Positions 8,431 through 15,869 of a stretch of 45,108 nt of DNA are shown one piece after another. The position numbers and the translations under genes are program-made. Every line of letters begins with the position of its first letter. Within the stretch, counting starts at the first letter, position 1. The notes below the pieces were generated by a model that did no database searches, had not been told where the DNA came from, and saw only the letters and a program-made list of their open reading frames with translations. The stretch comes from an uncultured Spartobacteria bacterium (GTDB lineage Bacteria; Verrucomicrobiota; Verrucomicrobiia; Chthoniobacterales; Chthoniobacteraceae). Location of the stretch: assembly GCA_903882875.1 (NCBI GenBank), contig CAIRYQ010000031.1, positions 1 to 45,108 on the forward strand. Direction: 5' to 3'.

Positions 8431-10038
8431 GTGAACCCAACCGCCCGCAGACTGATCCTTTTTTTCCTCGTGATGACGCTGGCCTCCGGCTGCGGAAGGC
8501 CGCCGGATCGCGCCGATCTCGTGGTGATCAACGGCGGCGAGCCGGACACGATCGATCCCGCGAAAATCCGCGGCCAGCCCGAGGGGCGCATCGCGTATTC
8601 GCTCTTTGAGGGCCTCACGCGCTACACGGTATCGGGCGACACCGAGCCGGGCATGGCCGATCGCTGGGAAATTTCGCCGGACGGGCTGCACTACACTTTT
8701 CATCTGCGCGAGGGCATTCGGTGGACGAACGGCGATCCGGTCACCGCGCAGGATTTCGTGTGGTCGTGGCTGCGCGCGCTCCGCGAGCCCGAGGCGGAAT
8801 ACAAATACCAGCTTTATTACATCAAGGGTGCGGAGGCATTCGGCGAGGCGAAGGACGAGGCCTCGCGCCCGCCCGCGGACACCGTCGCGGTGCGCGCGCC
8901 CGATGCGCGCACGCTGACGATCGAACTGAAAAACCCGACGCCATTTTTCATAGACCTCTGCGCATTCTACACGCTGAACCCGGTGCATCCCGCGACCGTC
9001 ATCGCCGCGGAAAAATCCGGCAAGTCGTGGCTGCGGCCCGGCGCGATCGTGAACAACGGGCCGTTCCTGCTCACCGAGTGGCGGCTGAACGACCGCATCC
9101 GCCTCACGCGAAATCCGAGCTATTGGGACGCCGCAAATGTGAAGCTGAACACCGTGGACGTGCTGCCCGCGCCGACGCCGAACACCGCGTTCAATTTTTA
9201 CCACAGCGGCGTGGCAGACCTCATCCTCGACAAGTCGCTCGTGCCCACGTCGCTCGTGCCGGATTTGAAAAAGCGCGCCGACTACCACGCGACGCCGATC
9301 CTCGCGACGTACTTCATCCGCTACAATGTGAAGCGCGCGCCGTTCACCGATGTGCGGGTGCGCAAGGCGTTCTCAATGGTCGTGGACAAGGTGCTGCTCA
9401 CGGAAAAAGTCACGCAGGCCGGCGAGCCGCCGACGGACGCATTCGTGCCGCCCGGCACCGCGGGCTACCAGCCGCCCGCGGGCGTGAAGCGCGATCCCGA
9501 GGCGGCGCGAAAACTTCTCGCTGATGCCGGCTTCCCCGGCGGCGCGGGCTTTCCCGTCGTGCGCTACCTCTACACAAACAAGAGCGAGACGGATGAAAAA
9601 ATCGCGGTCGAGGTGCAGGCGATGTTCAAGCGTGAACTCGGCATCTCCGTGCTGCTCGCGAAGCAGGAGTGGGCCGTCTATTTGAATTCGCTCTCGGCGC
9701 TCGACTTCGATTTCTGCCGCTCGTCGTGGGTCGGCGACTACAAGGATCCGAACACCTTCATGGACATGTTTCTCACCGGCGGCGGCAACAACAACTGCGG
9801 CTGGAGCAACGCGTGCTACGACGAGCTCATCGCGCTCGCGGCAAAGGAGACCGATGAGAAAAAGCGGTTCGATCTTTTCCGCGAGGCCGAGACGATCCTC
9901 ATCCGCGACGAGATGCCCGTGTGTCCGCTGTTCAACTACGTCGTGCTCATGTTTTACAGCGACCGGCTCGGCGGCGTCGCGGGCAATCTCATGGACGAAC
10001 ATCCGTTCCGCACGATGCACTGGAAGACGAAGAAGTGA
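8431..10038 (+). CDS. oppA: peptide ABC transporter substrate-binding lipoprotein (OppA type)
   Basis: A solute-binding protein of the SBP_bac_5 family (about 535 residues). The N-terminus is a lipoprotein signal: charged R-R, hydrophobic LILFFLVMTLAS, then G-C with the lipid-modified cysteine at about residue 21. Family landmarks include 'GGEPDTIDPAKI', 'EGLTRY', 'TFHLREGIRWTNGDPVTAQDFVWSW' and 'RKAFSMVVDK', and the end 'RTMHWK'. It would bind oligopeptides in the periplasm and hand them to an Opp permease, which is not encoded in the window. An ATG-initiated frame begins at 8362; the GTG at 8431 is preferred since it starts the lipoprotein signal directly, but GTG at 8419 is also possible. 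Its stop overlaps the start of waaF (TGATG), indicating translational coupling of two functionally unrelated genes. Confidence 0.88.
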   Translation: MNPTARRLILFFLVMTLASGCGRPPDRADLVVINGGEPDTIDPAKIRGQPEGRIAYSLFEGLTRYTVSGDTEPGMADRWEISPDGLHYTFHLREGIRWTNGDPVTAQDFVWSWLRALREPEAEYKYQLYYIKGAEAFGEAKDEASRPPADTVAVRAPDARTLTIELKNPTPFFIDLCAFYTLNPVHPATVIAAEKSGKSWLRPGAIVNNGPFLLTEWRLNDRIRLTRNPSYWDAANVKLNTVDVLPAPTPNTAFNFYHSGVADLILDKSLVPTSLVPDLKKRADYHATPILATYFIRYNVKRAPFTDVRVRKAFSMVVDKVLLTEKVTQAGEPPTDAFVPPGTAGYQPPAGVKRDPEAARKLLADAGFPGGAGFPVVRYLYTNKSETDEKIAVEVQAMFKRELGISVLLAKQEWAVYLNSLSALDFDFCRSSWVGDYKDPNTFMDMFLTGGGNNNCGWSNACYDELIALAAKETDEKKRFDLFREAETILIRDEMPVCPLFNYVVLMFYSDRLGGVAGNLMDEHPFRTMHWKTKK

Positions 10039-11039
10039 TGGAGCGAATCGTCATCCGCTCCTCCAACTGGCTCGGCGATGCCGTGATGACCGTGCCCGCG
10101 GTGCGCGCACTCAAGCGCGGCAATCCCTCCGCACACATCGCCGTGCTCACGCCGGAAAAAATCGCGGACGTGTGGCGACTCGTCGCGGAGGTGGACGAGG
10201 TGATCGCATTTCCCGCGGCGAAAATCTTCGGTGTCGCGAAGCTGATCCGCGCGGGCAAATTCGGCACCGGTGTGATTTTCCCGAACAGCCTGCGCACCGC
10301 GCTGGAGATGTGGCTGGCGCGCGTCCCGCGTCGCGTCGGCTACGCGGGACACTCGCGGCGCTGGCTGCTCACGGATGTTTTTTCGCAGGAAAAAAGCGCG
10401 CCGGCGATCGGGCCGGGCCAGCATCAGGTGCACCATTACCTGCGCCTCGCGGAGCATCTCGGCGCGAGCGCGGATGCGGATGCGACGTTCGGCTTCCCGG
10501 ATGCCGCCGCCAAAAAACGCGCGCCGGGAAAACCCGCGCGCATCGCCATCTGCGCCGGGGCGGAGTATGGCCCGGCAAAACGCTGGCTGCCGGAGCGGTT
10601 CGCCGAGGTCGTGCAGACGCTGGACGATCCCGCGGGTTCGCACTGGCAGCTCGTCGGCACCGCGAAGGATCGCGAGGTCGCGGAAAAAATCGCGGTGCTC
10701 TGCGAGGCTCCGGCCAACGTCGAAAACCTCTGCGGCAAAACGACGCTCGCGGAACTTATCGCCGTGCTGCTCGAGAGCGATGCGCTGCTCACGAACGACA
10801 CCGGCACGATGCACCTCGCTGCGCTGCTCGGCGTGCCGGCGGTCGCGATTTTCGGCAGCACCGAACCCGCGCTCACCGGTCCGCTCGGCACGGGCCACGC
10901 CGTCGTGCGCAAGCGCGTCGAGTGCAGTCCGTGCTTTCTGCGCGAGTGCCCGATTGATTTCCGCTGCATGAAGGAAGTCGAGTCCGCGACCGTCGCCGAG
11001 GCGCTGCGAGCCGTGCTCTCCGCGCAGCCGCGCGTGTGA
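10038..11039 (+). CDS. waaF: lipopolysaccharide heptosyltransferase II
   Basis: A 333-residue glycosyltransferase family 9 protein. Family features: N-terminal 'IRSSNWLGDAVMTVPAVRAL', the central 'GAEYGPAKRWLPERFAEV' and the C-terminal 'TNDTGTMHLAALLGVPAVAIFGSTEPALTGP' nucleotide-sugar-binding region, then a short cysteine-containing tail ('ECSPCFLRECPIDFRCM') also typical of WaaF. It would add the second L-glycero-D-manno-heptose to the LPS inner core on the cytoplasmic face of the inner membrane, from ADP-heptose. The ATG at 10038 overlaps the stop of the preceding gene and begins exactly at the conserved N-terminal strand. With lpxK elsewhere in the window it shows an LPS-bearing outer membrane. 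Confidence 0.93.
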   Translation: MERIVIRSSNWLGDAVMTVPAVRALKRGNPSAHIAVLTPEKIADVWRLVAEVDEVIAFPAAKIFGVAKLIRAGKFGTGVIFPNSLRTALEMWLARVPRRVGYAGHSRRWLLTDVFSQEKSAPAIGPGQHQVHHYLRLAEHLGASADADATFGFPDAAAKKRAPGKPARIAICAGAEYGPAKRWLPERFAEVVQTLDDPAGSHWQLVGTAKDREVAEKIAVLCEAPANVENLCGKTTLAELIAVLLESDALLTNDTGTMHLAALLGVPAVAIFGSTEPALTGPLGTGHAVVRKRVECSPCFLRECPIDFRCMKEVESATVAEALRAVLSAQPRV

Positions 11040-11108
11040 AAGCGCAGGCTGATTTTCCGCGAAAAAAAGCAAAGGATGCCGACGCGTTCACAGGCGCGGC
11101 TCCGGGAG

Positions 11109-11148
11109 AAAAAAGAAAGCCCCAACCTGGGCGACGGCTGGGGCTTTC
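11109..11148 (-). terminator. intrinsic terminator of the Pur-alpha-like gene
   Basis: A perfect 10-bp inverted repeat, GAAAGCCCCA (11115-11124) and TGGGGCTTTC (11139-11148), with a 14-base loop. Read on the minus strand the stem is followed at once by six T residues (11114 down to 11109), the classic rho-independent arrangement. It lies 44 bases after the stop of the small gene at 11193-11423. It has no T-run on the plus side, so it should not act efficiently on waaF. Confidence 0.85.
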
Positions 11149-11192
11149 GATGGCCTGTGGGGAATCACAGGCGTTGCAATCCGTGGGGCGGA

Positions 11193-11423
11193 CTACAGCT
11201 TGGACTCGTACTCTACCAAGCGCGCGAGTGCTTCCAGGAAGTCCTTGAAGGCCGCTGCAGGCAGCATGATCGTGTCACGCCGCCCACCGACGTCTTCGGT
11301 GATCTTCATGAAGCGCCCGCGCTGGTTCTCCTTGAGGTCAATGAAGAAGACCTTGCGGTCAATCGTCACCTTCTCAGAGGCGATCGGCTCGGAGGGCATC
11401 CTCGGTCCGGCGTTCTCTTGCAT
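11193..11423 (-). CDS. Pur-alpha-like (DUF3276) nucleic-acid-binding protein
   Basis: A 76-residue protein matching the bacterial PUR-alpha/DUF3276 family: a basic start of the domain ('RKVFFIDLKENQRGRFMKITE', residues about 23-43), then an acidic-glycine turn ('DVGGRRDTIMLP') and a helix ending 'FKDFLEALARLVEY'. This is one PUR repeat (beta-sheet plus helix), which dimerises and binds single-stranded DNA or RNA in characterised members. The start at 11423 (MQENAG) is preferred because it gives the usual family length; a longer frame reaches 11528 but its extra residues look non-coding. It stands alone, with its own terminator and a leader hairpin. Its cellular role in this phylum is unknown. 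Confidence 0.85.
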   Translation of the reverse strand: MQENAGPRMPSEPIASEKVTIDRKVFFIDLKENQRGRFMKITEDVGGRRDTIMLPAAAFKDFLEALARLVEYESKL

Positions 11424-11457
11424 GTTTTTCTTTGTTGGTGTTTCAGTCCTCGATGGC

Positions 11458-11478
11458 CAGCCCACGACGTGTGGGCTG
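11458..11478 (-). promoter_or_regulatory. hairpin in the leader of the Pur-alpha-like gene
   Basis: An 8-bp perfect inverted repeat, CAGCCCAC (11458-11465) and GTGGGCTG (11471-11478), with a 5-base loop, 34 bases upstream of the ATG at 11423. If transcribed it forms a stable stem in the 5' leader. Because the encoded protein binds RNA or ssDNA, feedback control through this hairpin is conceivable, but that is inference only. Confidence 0.4.
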
Positions 11479-11664
11479 CGAGGAGATGGGGAAGTGGCGA
11501 ATCTGTGAAGCGATCCTTCGACGTGCAAGTGTTAATTGCGCGCAGGCGAAGTCTCGGAATTCAGTTCCGCCGTCCCAAGAAAGAACCGCGCAGGCAAGTG
11601 CCATTAGGAAGTTCTCCAAGAAGACTGAGTTCACGCCTCTGCCGGGGGACGTGAATCGTAATTA

Positions 11665-12173
11665 TCAATACACCAGCCTCGGCGCGGAGAGGAAAATCTC
11701 GCCCTCCATCGCCTGCCGGTTGCCGTCGAGCAGGAAGAGCGTGTCCCCTCGATGGGCAGATGCACCTCGCCATCATTCGCCCCGCCCCAGTGGCCCCACA
11801 CCACTGAAGAGGGGCGCTGCTCCGCGCCTGCATCCGGCAGCGGGATCATCGTCTGCCCGCTGTCCGCCGTGGGCCGCAGCGGGAACGTGACGTAGCGCCA
11901 GCCCTTCCACGAGACCGGCTCGCCGCGCACCTGATGCACCTGCCCCGTCGCATCGCGCAGGCGGATGCACGGCGTGCCGCCCTGCCCGTCGCCATGCACC
12001 CAGATGCCGAACGCCCCCGGCTCGCCCTCGATCTTCCTCGCCGCCGCGTCCTTCGGCTCGATGCGGACAAATTTCCACCCCGCGCCGAACCGGTAGCGCA
12101 GCCCCACGCCCGGCGTCCCCGAAACCGAAGCTCCCTCCGCCGGCTGCCCGTCCGCGAGGCTCTCGCGATGCAT
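11665..12173 (-). pseudogene. truncated, frameshifted remnant of a beta-sandwich (carbohydrate-binding-like) protein
   Basis: Reading on the minus strand, 'GLRYRFGAGWKFVRIEP', 'FGIWVHGDGQGG', 'RLRDATGQVHQ' and 'WKGWRYVTFPL' give a beta-sandwich of the type found near the C-terminus of large secreted glycoside-hydrolase-like proteins (a typical F-G-I-W-V-x-G-D module). After 'GEVHLPIEG' the frame breaks at a GGGG run near 11750; adding one base restores 'DTLFLLDGNRQAMEGEIFLSA' and a stop at 11665-11667. At the other end the frame has no plausible start and the homologous sequence ends about where the restriction-modification cassette begins. I therefore read it as the 3' part of a gene that was cut by that insertion and is no longer functional. 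The enzyme class of the original protein cannot be stated. Confidence 0.6.
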
Positions 12174-12225
12174 GGGACGCGGTCATGTCTTTACTCAGAG
12201 GCTTGAGAGGGCCACGAATATCGCC

Positions 12226-13062
12226 ATGTCGCCCTACCAAGACTTCACCGCTCGCCTGAAGTTGCTGATCAGCAAGAATCCGCATCTCATCACGACGACA
12301 TTGAGCAACATCTTTACGATGCGGTTGATCGGGAACAAGACGCATGGCGATCTGGCTGAGATCGCGATAGCAGAGTTCATCAACCAGTTCATGTATGACT
12401 TCAAATCGGTGCATGTCGGCAAAGACCTCTACCGCGCAAAAGAGCGCGAGGAGGACATCAAGATCATCAATGAAATCACGAAGGCAGAGTTTCCCGTCAG
12501 CCTCAAGGCGTATGGAAACGGCCCACTTCAACTTTCCACCGACAAAAAGGCAGTCATGTTTGCGAAGTTGAAGGGCATGGGGAAGACAATCGAGGATGCT
12601 GAAGGGATTCGGGGACTCTGGAAGGATTCAGCGTTCTCGAAATTTAGCGGAATCAACGTCCTTCCGCTCATTTACGATGAGAAGAAAAAGCGATGTAACA
12701 TCCTCGTTTTTGATGCAAAGCGGGCAAAGGCGGCGGTAACCAAAATCGTTTTAGAAAAGAAGGGTAAGAAGCGAAAACACCCGGTCTTTCGCTTCTACGA
12801 CGGCGATGGCGATTACGTTTGTGAAGTACGCTACGGGAGCGGGACGGCCAATGCTTTGCAACGCGGCCTTTGGACTCACACGAAGAACGGGTTCAAGTAT
12901 TTCGAGAGCGCTACCAGCGGCTGGATTGACTACTCACACAATTACGTTCTCGTGAAGCTGTTTTCCCACGCTCTCATTGCAACCAGCAAGGGACACGAGG
13001 CGGCGTTGGAGGATCTCAAACAGGACGTTGAAGAGCAAAAACTACGGTCGCATTTGGCATGA
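12226..13062 (+). CDS. putative type II restriction endonuclease
   Basis: A 278-residue protein, unrecognised at subfamily level, directly overlapping an adenine methylase gene. A PD-(D/E)xK-like core can be proposed: G-D-L-A-E-I-A-I-A-E-F (residues 41-51) for the helix, acidic E-E-D-I near 75-78, and 'F-P-V-S-L-K-A-Y-G' (89-97), with S-x-K in the position of the usual E-x-K. 'LKAYGNGPLQLSTDK' has the look of a type II endonuclease active-site strand. The start at 12226 (MSPYQDF) has only a weak purine-rich sequence (GAGAGG) 15 bases upstream. Base composition is clearly more AT-rich than the surrounding genes. The recognition sequence is unknown; function is inferred mainly from the neighbour. 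Confidence 0.7.
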   Translation: MSPYQDFTARLKLLISKNPHLITTTLSNIFTMRLIGNKTHGDLAEIAIAEFINQFMYDFKSVHVGKDLYRAKEREEDIKIINEITKAEFPVSLKAYGNGPLQLSTDKKAVMFAKLKGMGKTIEDAEGIRGLWKDSAFSKFSGINVLPLIYDEKKKRCNILVFDAKRAKAAVTKIVLEKKGKKRKHPVFRFYDGDGDYVCEVRYGSGTANALQRGLWTHTKNGFKYFESATSGWIDYSHNYVLVKLFSHALIATSKGHEAALEDLKQDVEEQKLRSHLA

Positions 13063-14198
13063 GTGCTCAGACCTTGAACCTGTTCCACGATCTGGTGGTA
13101 GATGCCCCGCCGACAGAGGGCATCAAATACGCTGGCTCAAAGCTCAAGCTGCTGCCCCATATCCTGCAACTTGTCAAAAGGGTGAAGCCGCGCACCGTGC
13201 TCGACGGATTCTCCGGCACGACGCGCGTTTCGCAAGCGTTGGCGCAAACCGGTTATCGCGTGATCGCAAATGACCTCTCCGCTTGGTCCGAAGTTTTTGG
13301 GAAATGCTACCTGCTCAATCCGCATCCGCCGGAGCACTACCAGCCATTGATTGACCAACTCAACTTGCTGCCGGGTAAGGATGGCTGGTTCACCGAGTAT
13401 TACGGCGGAGAGGCGAATGGCGGCTGTTCGGTCAGTGATGATGGCCTCAAGAAGCCGTGGCAGAAGCACAATACGAGGCGACTGGATGCGATTCGCGAGG
13501 CGATTGACCGGCTCGCGCTGTCCGATGTCGAACGGTCTGTGTTGCTGGCGAGCTTGATTCTTGCGCTCGATGAAGTGGAAAGCACGATGGGGCATTTCGC
13601 TTCCTATCTTAACGATTGGTCGCCTCGCTCCTACAAGAAGCTTCAGTTGCGTGTGCCCCGCTTACTCCCGAAACGGGAAATCCACGCCGTCCATCGTGGT
13701 GACATCTTCGGCCTCTTACCGGAAGTTGAGGTGGACTTGGCATACTTCGACCCGCCCTACGGATCGAATAACGAAAAAATGCCTCCATCGCGTGTCCGCT
13801 ACGCCGCCTACTACCATCTCTGGACGACAGTTTGCCTGAACGACAAGCCGCCAGTCTTTGGTAAAGCCAAACGCCGCGCAGACACTTCGGACAAAGTTTC
13901 CAGTTCCTTATTTGAGGAGTTTCGCCGTGGCGACACAGGTCACTTCATCGCGGTTGAGGCGATCGAGCGATTACTCCGTGAAGTCCGCGCGAAACATATC
14001 ATTTTGTCCTACAGCTCAGGCGGACGTGCGACCGCAGCAGAATTGAATGAAACCATTTCGTCAGTTGGTCGGGTCGTGGAGGTTTTGGAAATTGATTATC
14101 GCAAGAACGTCATGGCTGGGATGCGTTGGACAAACGAATGGGTCTCGGAAGCCGAGTCTCCGAACAGGGAGTTCTTGTTCCTCATCGAAAAGCCGTAA
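13059..14198 (+). CDS. D12-class N6-adenine DNA methyltransferase
   Basis: A 379-residue DNA methylase. Near the N-terminus 'GIKYAGSKLKLLPHI' is the AdoMet-binding motif of Dam/D12 enzymes, followed by motif I 'VLDGFSGTTRVSQAL' (about 48-61) and catalytic motif IV D-P-P-Y (231-234, 'DLAYFDPPYGSN'). About 170 residues between them form the target-recognition region. The order motif I - target region - DPPY is that of alpha-class adenine methylases. It would methylate adenine in the site cut by the upstream endonuclease. Its ATG overlaps the endonuclease stop (ATGA), so the pair is translationally coupled, with toxin-like enzyme first. The target sequence cannot be inferred here. Confidence 0.92.
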   Translation: MSAQTLNLFHDLVVDAPPTEGIKYAGSKLKLLPHILQLVKRVKPRTVLDGFSGTTRVSQALAQTGYRVIANDLSAWSEVFGKCYLLNPHPPEHYQPLIDQLNLLPGKDGWFTEYYGGEANGGCSVSDDGLKKPWQKHNTRRLDAIREAIDRLALSDVERSVLLASLILALDEVESTMGHFASYLNDWSPRSYKKLQLRVPRLLPKREIHAVHRGDIFGLLPEVEVDLAYFDPPYGSNNEKMPPSRVRYAAYYHLWTTVCLNDKPPVFGKAKRRADTSDKVSSSLFEEFRRGDTGHFIAVEAIERLLREVRAKHIILSYSSGGRATAAELNETISSVGRVVEVLEIDYRKNVMAGMRWTNEWVSEAESPNREFLFLIEKP

Positions 14199-14232
14199 AT
14201 AGCCGCGCAGCTCCGCGAATTTCTCGCCAGTC

Positions 14233-14640
14233 ATGCCCGTAACCCGCGAAGACGAAGTCGTATTGTTATACGCCCTTTACTGCTGCGATGGCGCTGCAAC
14301 AAAGCGACGGGCGATCAACTTCATCTTAAGCAACGATCTCTTGCAGTCCCTTCCTGGAGACAATGACATCCTCAGTTCACGCGAATTACGGGTGGAGAAC
14401 AGAATTGCGTGGACACGGCAGAATCTGAAAACCAAGGGGGAATTGTCCATGCCGCAACGTGGCACATGGAAGCTTACTGACACGGGACGTGAGCGCCTTT
14501 TCAGAGCGGTCGATCTATTCCAAACTGGAAGGGAAGCTAGCGGAGCGATTGCCAACGATCTCGCATGGGATCGTTTTTCGCCAACTTTTCTAAGCCGGCT
14601 CCGCGACTTGAGTGCGAAGCTGCACAATGCCGGCGGATGA
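14233..14640 (+). CDS. stand-alone Mrr_N-like winged-helix protein
   Basis: A 135-residue protein whose residues about 5-95 match the N-terminal winged-helix domain of Mrr-type restriction proteins: helix-turn region 'LLYALYCCDGAATKRRAINFI', the conserved 'RVENRIAWTRQNLKTKGEL' helix and the wing 'PQRGTWKLTDTGRERL'. The Mrr endonuclease domain is absent; the remaining 40 residues show no catalytic motif. It begins 34 bases after the methylase stop, on the same strand and with similar base composition, so it belongs to the restriction-modification cassette. It might be a controller (transcription regulator), a specificity helper or a leftover of a larger nuclease; the sequence does not decide among them. 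Confidence 0.7.
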   Translation: MPVTREDEVVLLYALYCCDGAATKRRAINFILSNDLLQSLPGDNDILSSRELRVENRIAWTRQNLKTKGELSMPQRGTWKLTDTGRERLFRAVDLFQTGREASGAIANDLAWDRFSPTFLSRLRDLSAKLHNAGG

Positions 14641-14680
14641 GCAGGCGCAGCGCGCGATATTCCTCGGCGCTGCGCTGCGA

Positions 14681-15727
14681 CTACTTCGCGTCAAGCGCCG
14701 CCCGCACGTCCGCCGCGAGCGCATCCACATCCTCCGGCTGCGTGTCCCACGAGCACATGAAGCGGCAGCCGCCTGCGCCGATGAACGTGTAGAACTTCCA
14801 TCCGCGCGCGTGCAGCTTTTGGATCGCGGCGACGGGCAGTTCGACGAAGACGCCATTCGCCTGCCGCGGGAAAAGCAGCTTCGCGCCCGGCAGCCCGCGC
14901 AGCGTCGCTTCGAGCCGCGCGGCCATCGCGTTCGCGTGTGCCGCGTGCTTCAGCCATGCGCCGTCCTTCAGCATCCCGACCCACGGTGCGCTGAGGAAGC
15001 GCATCTTGCTCGCGAGCTGCCCCGCCTGCTTGCAGCGCCACTCGATTTCGTGAGCCAGCTCGCGGTTGAAAAACACGACCGCCTCGCCCGCGGCCATGCC
15101 CTGCTTCGTCCCGCCGAAGCACAGGACATCCACGCCCGCCTGCCACGTGATTTCCTTCGGCGCGCAGCCAAGGCTCGCGATGGCATTCGCGAAGCGCGCG
15201 CCGTCCATGTGCAGCTTCAGCCCGAGCGATTTTGTCTTCGCCCAGATCGCTTTGATTTCGTCCGGCGAATACGTGGTGCCGACCTCGGTGCTCTGCGTGA
15301 TCGAAACGGCGTGCGGTTTTGGAAAATGGAGATCCGTGCGCTTTTTCACGGTGCGTTCGATGCCCGCGGGATCGATCTTCCCGTTCTCACCCGGCAGCAG
15401 CAGCACCTTTGTGCCGTTGCTGAAAAATTCCGGCGCGCCGCACTCGTCCGTCTCCACGTGCGCGAGTTCGTGGCACAGGATGCTGTGGTAGCTCCGGCAG
15501 CAGCTCGCGAGCGCGAGCGAATTCGCCGCCGTGCCGTTGAAGACGAAGAAAACGCTGCAATCCGTCTCGAACAATCCACGAATCATGTCCGCCGCCCGCG
15601 CCGTCCATTCATCGTCGCCGTAGCCCGGTGCATGGCCGTGCCGCGCCTCATCCATCGCAGCCCAAGCCTCGGGCGTGCATCCGGCGTAGTTGTCGCTCGC
15701 GAAATGTCTGCGGTGGGTGCTGCTCAT
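14681..15727 (-). CDS. low-specificity L-threonine aldolase
   Basis: A 348-residue fold-type-I PLP enzyme. It shows 'FASDNYAGCTPEAWAAM' at the N-terminus, 'VFFVFNGTAANSLAL' (PLP phosphate binding), 'HMDGARFANA' with the aspartate that contacts the pyridine nitrogen, and 'CFGGTKQGMAAGEAVVFF' with the Schiff-base lysine. It cleaves L-threonine/allo-threonine to glycine and acetaldehyde in the cytoplasm. The start at 15727 (MSSTHRR) is close to the conserved N-terminus; ATG at 15739 is equally possible, and the long upstream extension to 15931 looks spurious. It is divergent from mqnC with about 140 bases between. Confidence 0.9.
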   Translation of the reverse strand: MSSTHRRHFASDNYAGCTPEAWAAMDEARHGHAPGYGDDEWTARAADMIRGLFETDCSVFFVFNGTAANSLALASCCRSYHSILCHELAHVETDECGAPEFFSNGTKVLLLPGENGKIDPAGIERTVKKRTDLHFPKPHAVSITQSTEVGTTYSPDEIKAIWAKTKSLGLKLHMDGARFANAIASLGCAPKEITWQAGVDVLCFGGTKQGMAAGEAVVFFNRELAHEIEWRCKQAGQLASKMRFLSAPWVGMLKDGAWLKHAAHANAMAARLEATLRGLPGAKLLFPRQANGVFVELPVAAIQKLHARGWKFYTFIGAGGCRFMCSWDTQPEDVDALAADVRAALDAK

Positions 15728-15869
15728 GATGGCGTGCATGGGAAAGCACGCGCACGATTTTGCCAAGCGCGCAACGCATGTTCCTCTTTGACGTTGAGCG
15801 GCGGACGTTTGAAGTTCCGAAAAGCTGGCCGCTGGACTCCGCCGCGCGATGCGGCTTACTTTTGCGCAA

